A stretch of DNA of 64,000 nucleotides from Adineta steineri (GCA_905250115.1 CAJNOI010000004.1:1216621-1280620), one strand, 5' to 3'; positions 46,499 to 60,800 are shown, counted from the first letter of the stretch. Notes: generated by a model not told the origin, from the sequence alone. Numbers and translations are program-made.

Positions 46499-49118
46499 TT
46501 TAAAATATTATTTATCATTGTTATTACATCGTACGCAAGATTTCATCATATTGATGTTGTTACTCATGACGATGATTATGTACAAAAATAATTTATTTCC
46601 TTCCTTTGTTTTTATTTGCGTGTTTTGTCAATTATCTCATGATGTTTTTACCGGTAAATATGTAATTTATATATATTCAGTTGTCGTATATTTTTTTTTT
46701 CGTTGACTATTTGGTTTTTACATATGTATATGTAAATGAATTCTCATTAATAACTGCTAAGCAGTTTATTAATTATTTTCAATTTATCTTTTAACAATCT
46801 TTATATAAAAAAACAATTCTGGTAAATTATCCAGATTATGTTTATCTTCCTTTGAATTAATTTTTTTGTTTGTTTTTATTTTCAAGCTGATATATGTTCT
46901 TCTTTTTCTCGCTGAAAATTTCTTCTTCTTCTTCTTCTCTCTTTTTCTTTTTTTAATGTCGCTCAACGTTGATTGCGTAAATTATGTAATTGTGTGTATA
47001 TGTGTGTGTGTGTGTTTTTCTTTTGCATGTTCACATGTTTCCACAATTACAGTTTAATAATAAAAATATAAATAGACAAACGAGATATATATTCTGGTTA
47101 ATATTAAAATTTGTTTTTTTTACCTTTCCGGAATATTAAATATTGATTATTCAGTTATTCTAAATAAAGAAGATTCTTTTTTTGTTGTACAAGTATAAAT
47201 AATTTCATTTCATTTTAATTAAGTTAAATGACATGAATATTTATTCTAAAGTTAGATTTTCAATAACAAATAATTGTTCTTTATAGCAATTTTGACAAAA
47301 TAAAGCACGCAAAAATGCTTAATTCTTATGATTAAAAAAGTAATCTTTTATGTAATTACAAAATATTATTATTAGTTACTCTTTTTTATTATATATTTGA
47401 ATTAAAATTTAAAATAACTAATCACAATATAGTTCTATAATAGAATATTTTCTTCGAAGCAAAATCGTGATAAAACTTTCTATTTGTGCACTCTATCCCC
47501 TTTGCATTGCGTCTTTCTTTTTCTTCTCTAAACGTTTTTTTTACCGGTTGTCGTGACAAATATAGTATTATTGAATAATAAAAAAACAAAGAAAATTTTA
47601 TCATACAACGAGGTAAATATGCACTCTCTTATCTCGATTACATAATTTTGTTTATTTACATATAAGCTACTTTGTATAGAATCAACTGTCTTTGTAGATA
47701 ATTTTTTTTTAAAGATTAAAAAGAAATCTAATTATGTAAACAGGAACTGCTCACGACAAGTAATCATTAAAATATATTTAGTAACGCAACTATCTTTGAT
47801 ATGAATGAATCATATGATTTATACTATTGCGTATTTTAATTTCTTATAAAATATGTAATAACGTTAAGAAATTATTCGACTTATTTCCGAATAATTTCAT
47901 CTATTTCCGATTATTGATGTTCGGTAAATAGTAAGCAAAATTTCATATTAAAACTTTTTCTTATTGATATATGACCTGGAATAAGAGCACGTATTGAATG
48001 AAACTATTATTACATGTTTTTTTTAATTGAAAAACTTTTAATAAAAGCCTTGATTTAAAAAGATGTATCATCAAGGTGTTGGTGAATGATCAAATAAAAT
48101 AACCTAGATTCTTTTTACTTCGGCTATTATTATATGTCATGAAATATTGATGAGATGATATTTGAAGATTCTATTTTAAAATGAAAATAGAATTATATAA
48201 AAAAAAATCGTTCTGTAATTCAACAAATATATATTTAATTGATTACGTGACGGATTGTAAAAAGTAATCCACTGGATATATGTAGTTCTATTGTATGATT
48301 AGATTATAAAAAGAATTTTTTATTTAAAATGATAATATTTCCTGTTTAAAATAATTCTCGGAAAAAGAACGCAGAAGAGCTTTTCTTTTTTTAATTATCT
48401 TCAATTCTATTCTGCGGACATTTATGTTTAAGTAGTGTAAAGAAAAGGTTCTCAATCTATATTCAGTTTTAATTATTATATAATACGGCTTATTATAGAT
48501 GAAAGTAGATTAAGTTAAGAAGAGAGTTTTTTCTATCTCATTACATATTAAAACAAATATTTTTTTTTCTCCTTCTGCACTATTCATTTGTATCAAATCA
48601 ATTTTTAATGGTCCATATTTCCTGTTCTCGATTTTAAAAAATATAGGTCGAAAATATTTAAAATTATTTTGCGTAAAAATCACTAAACATAAATCTTTTC
48701 TTAAAAATAATTTCAATTATAATATTAATTCGAACAGAAAAAAAACATTTTTTTGTACTTCCGGAACTTTCATGATGATTACTTAAGTCTTCTGAGAGAA
48801 AACTATTTTTACCTTAAAAACGAATAGGTTTCCTTTTTTAATAAACATTACAAAAAGCTGTTCAATCTTATTTAGTTTTAATATTTCTAAAAGCATTTTG
48901 CATTTTAAAGCTATGTACTCAGAGTTGAAAAGTCCGATGTCGTAATATTTTTAAGTAAATCTAATGAGATGTATTTTTTGAGAAAATTTTTATAAGAAGC
49001 ATATTCTTATTCAAAATGCTGAGAGTTCGGTTTCATATGCAAAGAGTCTGAGATAGCATGAAAATAAATATTTTTATTTCAATATAACATTAAATTGACA
49101 TCGATATATTTCACCTTG
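46499..49118. other. Intergenic region
   Basis: About 2.6 kb between the HDAC gene and the convergent DUF4139-like gene. It holds a TTC tract (46919-46940), a short TG tract (near 47000-47016) and AT-rich sequence. No exon or RNA gene was recognised. Confidence 0.5.
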
Positions 49119-50379
49119 TTATAATTTTAATAACAAAATATATGCATTTCCATCAGTTTTTCCTGATAAACATGTTGATTCACTAAGACTTATATGACTA
49201 GTTCCATGAAATTCAAGTTGACCGGTAATTTCCTTATTTTTAAAATTCGATATAGTAATATCAAGAGAATATGTACGTGATTTATCTTTTGTTTGTACTT
49301 CATTTGATGATATTAAATTACTTTTTATTGAATAACGAATATCAGAATCTTGACCAAGAGTGATTGTATGTGTATAATTTTCTGGCAAATCAGGTAAATT
49401 CGATTGTCCAATTAATACTTGATTATCTCGAATAGTTAAAATACCAGCTGGTAAAAATTGATTAGATATTAAATCATAATAACGTTGAAAAACACCTTTA
49501 TATTGTCCAGTATGAATACTTGTTATTGCTTTATAATAAAATTGACATTGAGGAGTAATATTTATAAATGGTAAACGGACTGAACTCAATGAACGTAATG
49601 TATACGGAACTTTAAATGAATAAGAATAAAAACCTTTTTCTTCATTATTAAATTCAATAGAATCTGAACTTGAATTATATCTTGGATATATTGTTAACGA
49701 AGGATTCTTGACAAGTTGAATATCACCACTATATAAATAAGTATTATTTACTTCATATTCTTGTTGTTGATTATTACGAATAACAGCATAACCTCGAAGA
49801 CTACAAGCTATAATAGAATTAAATATACAAAAAAATTAAATCAATAAACAACTCACTGTCGAAATTTGTAATTGATAAATCATAATTTGGTAACCATGTT
49901 ATGCCTTTTATTAAATATGCTAAAGTTCCATTATAATTTGTTTTTGTATTATGAAAATGAAATGCTAATGTAACACCACTTTTACTTGGTCGTTTATATT
50001 TATATTCGATCGAATGTTTATCAGCATAGAAATAAGTGCCTGTCTCTAAATTTTCAAGTAACATAGTCTGAGGATCAATAATTTTTGCTTGAATTATTTT
50101 ACAATCACATGCACTCAATTGTTTAACTATAACAAAAGCATCCTTAAGTGTATCATCTGTATTATATAATTCTTGTTTAATAAATGATGTTCCATTCCAA
50201 CTAATAGATCCATCAATTATATTTTCATATTCACTATTTGAAAATAAATGATTATATATATTACCATGACCTTTGTAATTCTCTCGAATTTCAGTAACAC
50301 TTTTATGTATATGTAATTCAACAGCTGATAATGAATTAAGAAAACAATTGATGAAAATTATAATTATAGCTAGTAACAT
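49119..50379 (-). CDS. Secreted protein with DUF4139-like domain
   Basis: Two exons, 49857-50379 and 49119-49807, phase-consistent (NFD/T/CSLRGY), about 403 aa. The start at 50377-50379 gives a signal peptide (MLLAIIIIFINCFLNSLSA), so it is probably secreted; the frame is open further 5'. The first third (HIHKSVTEIRENYKGHGN) is followed by CDCKIIQAKIIDPQTMLLEN and TGTYFYADKHSIEYKYKRPS. The central GTLAYLIKGITWLPNYDLSI recalls the YLxxGxxWxPxYxL core of DUF4139 (F37C4.5/mucoidy-inhibitor-like) proteins. The C-terminal half is beta-rich (LRGYAVIRNNQQQEYEV, LQFHGTSHISLSES-like end). Several Asn glycosylation sites (NNTYLY, NITP, NYTH) fit an extracellular protein. There is no GPI or membrane anchor. 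The family call is moderate; no function is claimed. Confidence 0.6.
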
Positions 50380-50849
50380 AATTATCAAATAAAATACACA
50401 AGGAGAAAAGAAAAGAATCGCCTTCAATATTTGGTTTATATATATATAATGCAGGTTTTCAAAATGAAAAGAAACGTCATATGGTGGACCGATTAACTTG
50501 CATTCATACAATGCATTGTATTATTTTAATTCGATATTTTATCAGAACAGGATCATCAATAAAGGATATTTGGAAGAAACTATAATGCTGCTTGACGTTA
50601 TTTAAATGATCTCTTTTTTTTCTCGGTATATAATCATCATCTAGTATTATTTTTATTCTTTGTCTTACTCTATCATTTAAGATAATAAAGACACAAATAA
50701 ACATATTTAAAAAAGTAATTTTTAATTGAATATTCTTTATAGATGATTACTTTCAGAAGAAAATACATGTAAATAACAACTATAGCTAAGAGATAATTCG
50801 ATTATATACAAAAAGAATCATATTTAGTTTATTGAAAAAAATAATCGAG
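50380..50849. other. Short spacer
   Basis: About 470 bases between two minus-strand genes, presumably the promoter of the DUF4139-like gene; nothing else recognised. Confidence 0.35.
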
Positions 50850-51574
50850 TCAAATTTGACGTGTAATAACTGAAATTAGATGTGCTTGTGATAGACGTCG
50901 TCCTCGACATTCCATTTGAAAACGAATATCTAGACTTGATCGACGATTTGGAGATAATGAATTACGTACGCTTGAATTTCTACGAATTTTTGATCCTCTT
51001 GTTAAAGATGCAGATGGTTGTATATCTAATAAATCAAAGATTTATTTTGTAAAATAAAAATAAAAAAATTGAAAATATACTTTGTTCTTTTTTCTGACAT
51101 AGATATAAACACTTCTTAATCATCAATATAATACCATAAAATATAAGTAGAATAGCAATAACTACACCAATATATAAATAAATATCACCGATAAATTTAT
51201 CATTACTCGGTTCTAAATAAAAAAAGAAAATATTTTATAAATTTAGAGATAAAACATAAGATTTTTCAATTAATTAAAACGATAATAAAGAGGATTAATT
51301 GTGTTTATCTGTTCTATTTTTATTCACATGAAAATCACAAAGAATTACTTGAAGCAACATTTTTTTGACGTCATCTTTTCAATTTCATTTGTTAATTATT
51401 CTTTTGATTAGAAAATGGAATGATTTATCCTTACATCTTTTATATATTTTACTTGAATATTAGGGAAAAAAATGTTTATTTACTATGGAATTCATATTGC
51501 TGGAGAAGTGAATCATATGAACGATCATTTGAATATCGATTATCATTATTTTCAGCATAGTCGTTCTTCGTCAT
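50850..51574 (-). CDS. Small single-pass membrane protein, unidentified
   Basis: Three exons, 51484-51574, 51081-51212 and 50850-51025, with canonical borders and matching phases (1 and 1), give about 132 aa. Start MTKNDYAENNDNRYSNDRSY at 51572-51574, stop TGA at 50850-50852. A hydrophilic N-terminal part of about 40 residues (KPSNDKFIGD) precedes one membrane segment (YIGVVIAILLIFYGIILMI). A Cys-containing juxtamembrane stretch follows (KKCLYLCQKKE), then a basic Ser/Arg-rich tail (SKIRRNSSVRNSLSPNRRSS, RGRRLSQAHLISVITRQI). There is no signal peptide, so type III topology with the tail in the cytosol is likely by the positive-inside rule. RRNSS and RRSS are possible basophilic kinase sites. 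Size and layout resemble KCNE-type subunits but no signature was found. Confidence 0.6.
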
Positions 51575-53765
51575 GACATCGATTATTAAATACATCTGTC
51601 GTAGATTTTTTTTTGTTTAATATTGATGTTCTAGAGACAATGACTTTCAAAGAATAATCAAAAGTGATGATTTCTGTTAGCTATTCATAAGGACATTGAA
51701 ATGTAAAGAATGAAAGAATCTTATACAATTTTTTTTTCACATAAAATTATCATACGATGACAAACAATCATTAAGAATAGTTAAAAATAAAGAAATGTAC
51801 GTTTTACACCATTTAATAATCATATTTATTTAATGAAATTCTGCAATTAATGAGCACCGTGTTGTTCGAAAATAAGATTTCATCGTTTTGAATGTTATTT
51901 TTTCTTTGAAAAAAACAATCTCATAAAATATTTAGATCAGTATACATCGTGTTTAATGAGAAAACAGTATTTTGACATGTCTTCAATTATTCAGGTGATG
52001 ATTACATACATTTAACATGACACAATTAATACTAAAATAACAAGGATATGCACCCAGCTCATACATTTCTACCTTGTGTCTATTGAGCAAAAACATCTTC
52101 CAATTGTTTATTTTTCAATTCAACTAGATAATAGTATAGAAATCTTACAGATAATATAAAAACCTTGGTATCAAAGAATTTGATATTGTATACTGAAAAC
52201 AAGAACAAAAGGCTATTCGGTTGATTTGATACCTATTTTGTATTAATAACAAATAACAAATGGTAACGATATATTCAGCAAAGCTAAAATATCAGAGGTA
52301 CCTGTACGTAAATTGTTTTTCTTCGACAATATTAGTTTATTTATCATATGATTTAAGAGAAGTACTTCCATTTTAATTTCTTTCAAACAAGTAAAATAAC
52401 TAACTTTACATTGTTATCGAAAGCAAAGTATATATATTTTAACCCACTCCGTAAATAATAGGTTAACTATACTAGAGAAACAAAAGGAATTTAGTTACCG
52501 TACTTTAAATATATTTTTTAAGTTTCTGTCTTATATCAAACATTGATACTACTGTGTCATGTCACAATACTTTTAGAATTATTTTCTTATACAGAAAACT
52601 AGAAAATAAAATGAGGTTAATCAATTTATAGAGCCGGATATAGTAGAGTATGTATACTTGATTCGGTATGCACGCTTTATTACGACTTTCATTTGTTTTC
52701 TGCATGTATAATCATAAAAATATTATGCTACAATAATGATCTCAAAAATAAAGAATGAATGTAAAACATTCTAATTCACGTAATTGTATTTTACTCGTTA
52801 AGATACAACTCGAGTATTACCATTCATCTTACTGTTAGTTTTTTTACTTTAATAAAACCATTTATTTTAAATACGGGAATCAAATAAATTCACATATATA
52901 TATATATATGCGTTTTCTTTCGACGATTATTCCACTACTAACCATCGCTTGTAACCAATTTACGTCCCATTACCTCTTTTTTTTTAGAGAAAAGCAGATT
53001 TTATTTTCATCTATTGTCTCTAATAAAATCTAAAAAAAAACATACTCAGGTTTTATGCACATCCTCTTCTCAATCTATTATCCAGAAGAATCTGTTTTTA
53101 CATGCTTAACAAATTTTAATTTAAAAATTACGCCTTTTATAAGTCAGAGAATGAACAACCATTAAACATTAGAAGTGAGTAATTGATAAAAGAAAGATGA
53201 GAACATGGAAGAGATAAAAAAATGCACTGAAACACGTTGACATATCGCATATTCATTATTGCAAACAACTTGACGACATTGCGCGATGTAATCTTACTTT
53301 TCTTCTGTTCTTCTACTTTATTTTTTACTGATGCTTAGTCTAATATTTTATGTTAAAATCCGTTCTTTTCCTCTCATTATTATTACGTTTTAAAATCACA
53401 TGAACATATCTGACTGGTTGAAGACGAAGAATAATTATCGTCAGATAATTCATAAAGGAAACGCAAAGAATTGGCTGGCATAAAAAAAAATTACCATCCC
53501 TAAGGATTTTCTTCTTTAAAAAAAATCTTATTTTCCGGCGATGTAGGTGTATCATACCTGTATATAAAAAATAAGAGTAACTATGTATGTTTTTGTCAAA
53601 TAATTATTAAAAGTAGAGAAAAAAAGAGATTGAGAGAAAGCAGTTGCGTTGCTATTGATAACATAATCAAACACAGAGCAATTTTGAACATCTTTTCCTT
53701 TGTATTCTCAAGTCAACTCAATTTCAACAATACATTTTTACAACAATATCTAGAGAAAAATTGTC
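51575..53765. other. Intergenic region
   Basis: About 2.2 kb between the divergent single-pass protein and mucin-like genes. AT-rich, with a TA tract at about 52890-52910. No exon or RNA gene recognised. Confidence 0.45.
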
Positions 53766-55924
53766 ATGGTAGCGCTAAAAACTCTTCTAATAGGTGTGGG
53801 TGCCTTTTCAGGTTTTGCAATAGTAGTAGTCGTATTAGGGCTCATCCCTGTATACACAAGAACCACTGTTACCACAGCAACTACAATAACAACAACAGCA
53901 ACAACAACAACAACAACAGCAACAACAACAACAACAACAACAACAACAACTACAACAACAACAACGACAACTGCAACCGGTACAACTGCATCAACTACTA
54001 CTACTACACAAGCAGCTGGTACGACTGCTTCTACTACCACTACTGCACAAGGAACTGGTACAACTGCATCAACTACTACTACACAAGCAACANNNNNNNN
54101 NNNNNNNNNNNNNNNNNNNNNNNNNNNNNNNNNNNNNNNNNNNNNNNNNNNNNNNNNNNNNNNNNNNNNNNNNNNNNNNNNNNNNNNNNNNNNNNNNNNN
54201 NNNNNNNNNNNNNNNNNNNNNNNNNNNNNNNNNNNNNNNNNNNNNNNNNNNNNNNNNNNNNNNNNNNNNNNNNNNNNNNNNNNNNNNNNNNNNNNNNNNN
54301 NNNNNNNNNNNNNNNNNNNNNNNNNNNNNNNNNNNNNNNNNNNNNNNNNNNNNNNNNNNNNNNNNNNNNNNTCACTGCATCATCAACTACTCCAACAACA
54401 ACAACCACATCCATGAGTACAACGGCGACTACTCAGATAATGCTAGGTACAGTTACCAAAACATCAACGACAACAACAACTACAGCCATGAGCACAACGG
54501 CAAGTAGTACAATAGTGGCAGATACAATCACTGATGAATCAGATGTTATAATAACAACAACAACAATGACTTCGGTAATCACTGCTAGTACGACAGCAGG
54601 AAGTATGAGTAGTATCTCAAGTGCTACAATTACAGCTACAACTATCAGTCTGATGGCAACTGGTACAATGTTAACAGGAACTATGAACAGTGTATCAACA
54701 GATACAATGCCCCCAACGACTATGAACACGGTATCAGCTACAGCAATAACCTTAGGAACAATGAGTACAATGACCGCAGTAAATATGAGCACAATAACAA
54801 TGGCATCACCTGAAACTAGTACAGCACTACCGATGAGCAAATTAAGCACGTTGTTAAGTGATTCAAGTACAATGGTAACGATGACGTCCATGAGCACCAC
54901 AGGAATGTTACCAACATTATCGAATACTGGATCAAGTCTTTCGATAGGTATGAGAGAAGTTTGTAAAAGGAAAAGTATATGTGTTGTTTTTTAGGCGATG
55001 GAACAAGTACTCAGTTGACTGGTTCAATCAGTCAAATGTCTACGAATACTTACAGCACAGTAACCCCGGTGACTCAAGCTTCAAGCGTTTCGATACTCAC
55101 GACATCAGGTAGTTTTTCTTTTATTATCGGAACGACAGTGAGATTTTTACTTACGAGAAGCGTTGAGTTTACAAAAAAATATCTCATTGATTAAAGATAT
55201 GTGTCGCGATAGTTGTATGAACTGAAATATTAATAATATGTTATGTTACATCTATTAAGTTGTTTCCTATAGCATGATAATAATAATTGTTTAATAAAAC
55301 TCATTTCCTAAAAAGATTGGTAGAGTTTTATAGTTAAGAAATCTGCTGTTATATGGTTTATAGGAGAATAAAAAACAAGCATTAAGCTTCAACTGACAAG
55401 ATCATCCTAGCATTGAAAGTATTGTCTATTGTGTATCTGGAAGACACAGATATGATCTTGATAAAACAATTTAGAATAATAGAGGAACTGATTCTCATCA
55501 AGATGAGATAGTATTCTTCTCTATATCGTTTTTGCTGTTTTCTATGTAAAATCTATGAAATGATCTTCGTTACGAATAATTTTGTTGAGATTGAGTTACA
55601 TTATTATTTTACATTATTTTATCAAATTAATAGTTAAGTATTCCAGATACTGACAAGCAGTGACTTTGATTCTTTTTAATAATTATTCGATAATATTAAT
55701 CAGTGAATCTTATGATTGTCTGTGAGTACTAAATTTTAACAAAAAAAATCATATCGATAAAGAACTGTTTCAATATTATTCTTCCAACTTAACATTATTG
55801 AATGTATATCTAACATTGAGTATTATTGTATAACATAGCTTCACTATCATCAATAATGTCTATGGTATCCGGTACTACTTCAACAATGACAACGATGTAT
55901 GAGGTAACAACTGAAGAAACATAA
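53766..55924 (+). CDS. Thr-rich mucin-like membrane-anchored or secreted protein, split by gap
   Basis: The start at 53766 gives MVALKTLLIGVGAFSGFAIV followed by VVVLGLIPVYT, an N-terminal hydrophobic segment (signal anchor or uncleaved signal). Long Thr-rich sequence follows: poly-T with ATT, TTTTT and GTTAS blocks, encoded partly by an (ACA)n microsatellite (53876-53975). After the N gap, Thr/Ser/Met-rich sequence resumes (TASSTTPTTTTTSMSTT) in a frame two bases out of register with the left side, so the gap length is not exact. Exon 1 ends at 54947, exon 2 is 54995-55108 and exon 3 is 55839-55924, with consistent phases; the end is MTTMYEVTTEET. Dense O-glycosylation at the surface, as in mucins, is inferred from composition. 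An upstream open frame from 53630 is out of frame with this start. Confidence 0.7.
54093..54371. other. Assembly gap of 279 N in a repetitive coding region
   Basis: Lies within the Thr-rich repeats, where a short-read or long-read assembly would collapse. Its stated length is incompatible with the reading frame by two bases, so it is an estimate. Confidence 0.9.
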
Positions 55925-56539
55925 TATTCAAGTTCAACATTGAAGACGATGACGACAACTGTGTAAGCATGAAAAATAAATAAGTAAACAACTGTCAATT
56001 TGTTATATTGTAATAAAAATCACATTTATTAAGCAAAGTTTATACACAATGTTCTACTTTTTTTTTATTGTAATTAAATTTTCAAATCATTGTTATTGCC
56101 TTGCACTACGTGATATAAATGTACCCACACAATCTATTATTAATCAACTACTATTCTTGCTTGTATCGTTTGTATAGTTGTCTTCTCTTTATTAAATAAA
56201 TCTGTATGTTAACAACAAAAAAAAAAGAAAGTACCAATAACCGGTTATATAGCCGTTATGTTTTTTCTCATTGAACAGATGTTGTCGCCAACTTGTTCAT
56301 TGCTCGATCTCACATCACTTCTCCGGAAGAAGATATATATATATATATATATGTGTGTGTATATGCTGGATGACCTCTGTCTAAGCATTAAAAAAGAGAG
56401 AAAAAGAGAGGAAAGAAATTTGAGCATGTATTTTCTCTTTCTCTCGTGTGTATGTGTTCAAACTGATGGCGGATGCTTGTATGGCAAATGAACAATAGAT
56501 TTTTGAGTGAAAAAAAAAACTCGAAACCATCATCGATAG

Positions 56540-57810
56540 ATGGAAGCTATTCAAATTGAAGACGATATGAGTAAGTGTACTCTCGTTAGATTTTGTTGAT
56601 CTTCTTTAAAATCACAATGTTTGCATTTGTTCAATAATCGAATTGTTCATGGGTAAGAATTGAAGAAAGGTAGGAAACTTTATAAATGTTATAGATGTAT
56701 ATATACACTAAGATGAACAAAATTTATCACCAACCCTGACTTCGATGTCAAGGATATTTGTGTACATATGTACATCAAAAGCCTTGCTTGTTTGATTGAT
56801 TATGTTAATTAATTACTACTTATTAGTTAGGTAGTTAGTTACTTTAAATGACCGAATGCAAATATCTACTCGTTAACAACGAAAAAAAATGACGGTTCAA
56901 AGAAAAAGTCACACAAGAGAAGGCAATACACATATATGAACGGAAGGGGACGCGCGTGTATTTCAAAAGCAAACACATGAGTTAGTTGTTCAAGTGAGGA
57001 ATGAGCAAAAAGCATTTATACAGATGTGTGATGATGGTTACTCGTTACTCTAATGATTATAACTCTCTTTTTCCTAGTACTTGTTGCCTGAGGCTTCTAA
57101 ATAAATGACAACAGCATTCATTTTCTACTTACAAGTGAGTATAAAAATAAAAAAGGTACCCACTCTAGATATTCACAATAGAGTCTATACTTCTACCTAG
57201 CAGCAATAATAACTAATCAACCAATGTTCTAATATAATCCGTCCCTGATCACATGCATGAAAGACATATACTGTATAATAATCCTCCGTCTGTCTGTCTT
57301 CTATTAAAGCCGAATATGATTGTTTATTTCTTCTAATTACATACAATAGTCGAGCTCAATTGAAGAAATTTTCAATAAATAATAGAAATATATTTTTTCT
57401 TCATTTTCTTCATTAACATACTACTATATGTTACTGATAATCAAATCTATTTCGTTAAAGTAATAAAAATAAGATCTATCCTTCAAGAATGCGTAAAAGT
57501 AAAATCAGTTTAGCAGAAAAAGTAATTTTGTTTTTCTCGTTATCTATAGTTTCATTATCTTCTAATATATATATACAAATTTCTACTATCGATAAGGTGG
57601 AATAAATTTCAAGGAATGTTCGTTTATTTACTAAAAATGAATATTAAATGAGTGATGTTCTCCTATATATATATGCGTGTGTATATCTTTACTACGTCAA
57701 AGATAATCAATTCACTTGAGTGATAGTTCATTCAGTAATTAGTGAAAGGTCGTGAGTTGATTGTTTTTCCTTGAGACCATATACATTTATCGTTCATTCA
57801 TCGTTATATG

Positions 57811-57846
<36 letters not shown>

Positions 57847-60800
57847 TGACTGTCTGCCTACTTCTCATGTTCTAATTGCATGCGATGATGTCCTTTGTTC
57901 ATAAGGTGTATGCTTGTCCATTCATTGTATATGTGTATTAGCCATGCAATTTCTTTTTTTAATCAACCAACTAAGTATCGTCGTCAGAGTGGTGCTCGTC
58001 GATCAACAACGGTGAGAACAATCGTCGTCATCATCATCATCCTCTATCACTCGAGTTACCCACTTGAGCACCCTCTCTTCTCCCATACTCTTCGTTTGTA
58101 GATGGCCTAATAATACTCGATATATGTATATGTAGAATTTATTCAGTATGTAAGCAACAGCTGACCCCTTTAGGCTATCTCTTTCTTCCTTGTCGTCCAT
58201 TCTCACGTCAAAATTCAACCTCATGAACATTTTAATTTGTAAGAATATACATAAGTTTCAATAGGCAATATAATCAAAAAATAGCTGACCGTAAATCCTA
58301 AAGACAAATGAAACCATAATCATTAAAATGAGAAATGAAATAAGTATCATTTGTTATTGCGTTTTTTAAGTCTATAATAAAATCATCTTTTTTTTTCTTT
58401 TTTTTTGTTTCTTTACAATTATATTAAATTGTATTCAGGTGCAGTGAATAAATGTGTGAATCTTTACAAATAGAAAAAAGAAGAAGAAGAAATAATGCAT
58501 TATTACATCATCGTATGAACACATAAATAAAGAGAATGAGACAGATAGATCTATAGTCGATGTCTTCTCATCGCCGTCAATTTCAATAAGACAACTAATC
58601 AACGAAACTATCTAATATGACGCAAACAAACTAGATTTGCTTTTATCATTCTAGAAATATTGTTACTCAGTAATACAACTATATATTTAACTAATAAAAA
58701 AAAAGGAAAACTTCATTGCATAAAATAACATTTTCCCTTTTTATTTGCTTACTCAAAGTTTTCGATCGTGCCAAGGTCTATTTGTTCCGGCTTGAATAAT
58801 CTGTCCTCTCTATTTCTCATCATTGATAAAATTCAATTTAGTTGTCTAAATACATGCATGTGCCGGTCATCATCGTGGGAAAGCAACGAGCTGCTATTCT
58901 TTACTAGTAAAAAGGTTATTCTCGCAGTTGGTATCAGTGCTGCTGATGCTGATGCTTCTTCGTCTTCGTCTTCGTTGTCTTCTTCTTTTTTTTATGTTCA
59001 TGTGCTACAAGTCATTCTTTTCCGGTTGCTGCTGATGGTGTCTGTTATTATCCTCCTAGTATGTGTCTTCATGTTCTTCTTTTTTATCTTCGTCGTTCTG
59101 ATGACGATTATCGACGACTAATTGTATATGGTTGTGAGCGCAAAGCAGAGAGAGAGAGATAGAGAAGAGAAGGAAAAGAAAAAAAAAGAAATAAGCACAC
59201 ATAGTATAGCTGTTCATCGACTAAAAGAAGAAGAAAGCAGTGTGCGTCCACTACCATCACCGACCGTGTCGAAGTGTTGTTCACACGCACGTATGCCCAA
59301 GATTTTCTCTCCTTTCTATCGTTACTTATTATCGTTTTTTTCATGTTCATCTCCTTCATATACCTCTTCTAATATTCATGTTCATCTAATTATAAAGTTG
59401 CACACATAATATGACAATGATGTAATACTTATCATGAATAAGCTTGTCTATCGACTTTGAAATATAGACTACTGAATTTCACTAATCAAGCATGACGATA
59501 TGTCTGTCTATCTATTCTTTATTCTCGCTCTCTCTCATCTATCGTCATAAAATTGACTTTTCATATTTCCTTTTCTTTTGTATGTCGACTCGAGTTCATC
59601 TAACACGCATGAAAACGACTCATAGCACATCCATCATTTGACCAGTCTATGGCATTCTGCAATGCGAACAGATTATAGCGATGACCAACGATCGATCATA
59701 TTTTAGTTTAGACAGTCTCTATACACGCATATATATATATATATATAACTACGTAGTCATCAATCTGTGAGTGATGAAGATGTCGACTTTCTAACGAGTT
59801 TCGTGCATGGTCGAACATTCTTCACCTATATGATGCACTCTCATCGTTTCTAACTTTTTTTCTCTCTCTTCCTTATGCGTCTTCTTCTACTTCTTCTTGT
59901 TCTTCTTTATCGTCTTCCTTTTTTTTTAACATGAAAGAAACGAGTAAGTATCTATGAGCTATGAAATGAAACAGATGAATTCCGGTTTGTGCGTGTGTGT
60001 ATGTTTAAAAGAGAGCGAAAGAGAAAAATAACTTTCTGCTTGTTTGTTTCAAGGTATCTTATTTATTCATATCGCGTTCATTGAAACATCAAATAGATTA
60101 TAAACACAATTTATATAAATAGAACCTGCTCTCACATCTCGTCTTCTTTATTTTTCTTTATCTATCAATTGTCATTTCTTTTTTCTTCTTTTCTCTATGC
60201 GCTTCATGTAAATATTGTTTGTTTGAGACATACATAACACGATTGCTTTCGATCGTCGCGATGGGATGAACGTGACTTTCCAATTGATCAACAAGTATTC
60301 TTTTTCTTTCTTTCTCTTACTTGTCTACACATATTGCTTGTATGTCTTATTGACAAGCGAAAGAAAGCTTCAACAACGTCGGCATCAGTTCAATCATAAC
60401 CATATTGCATGTCCTGACGTGTGTGTATGTGTATATGCGTACATTTTTGCGATAACGCTTATTGTTATTACCCCTGTTGATAAATGCGCGGTCGCGCGGA
60501 CATTCTTCATCTTTCTTTTTTTTTGCTTTTTCATGTTTTCTAATTAAAAAAATCCGTTGTTTTATTGCTAAGTTTGAGTAGTAATAATTCTTGTGATCTA
60601 GTTTTTATGTTAAAATGAATAGGCCCTGAAGCAATCGATAAAATTTGTATGCATGAAAAACGTTCATGGTATATTCAAACATGTTATCCCATCAAGATAT
60701 TTCCCATCTTTATTTTTGTTTCGTGTTTGCCATTATGTAAGTAACCTTTCCACACTAGTGATGGTTAAATAGAGTCATATATATATGATGCACCCCTACC

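Noticed and set aside
53630-53765. Upstream extension of the Thr-rich frame from an earlier Met
   Set aside because: It is out of frame with the signal-anchor start at 53766 and encodes Asn/Ser tracts through the ACA repeats; it only meets the right-hand frame because the gap length is inexact.
54433-54900. 155-codon Val-rich open frame on the minus strand
   Set aside because: Reverse shadow of the Thr/Met-rich mucin-like exon; repeat composition keeps all frames open.
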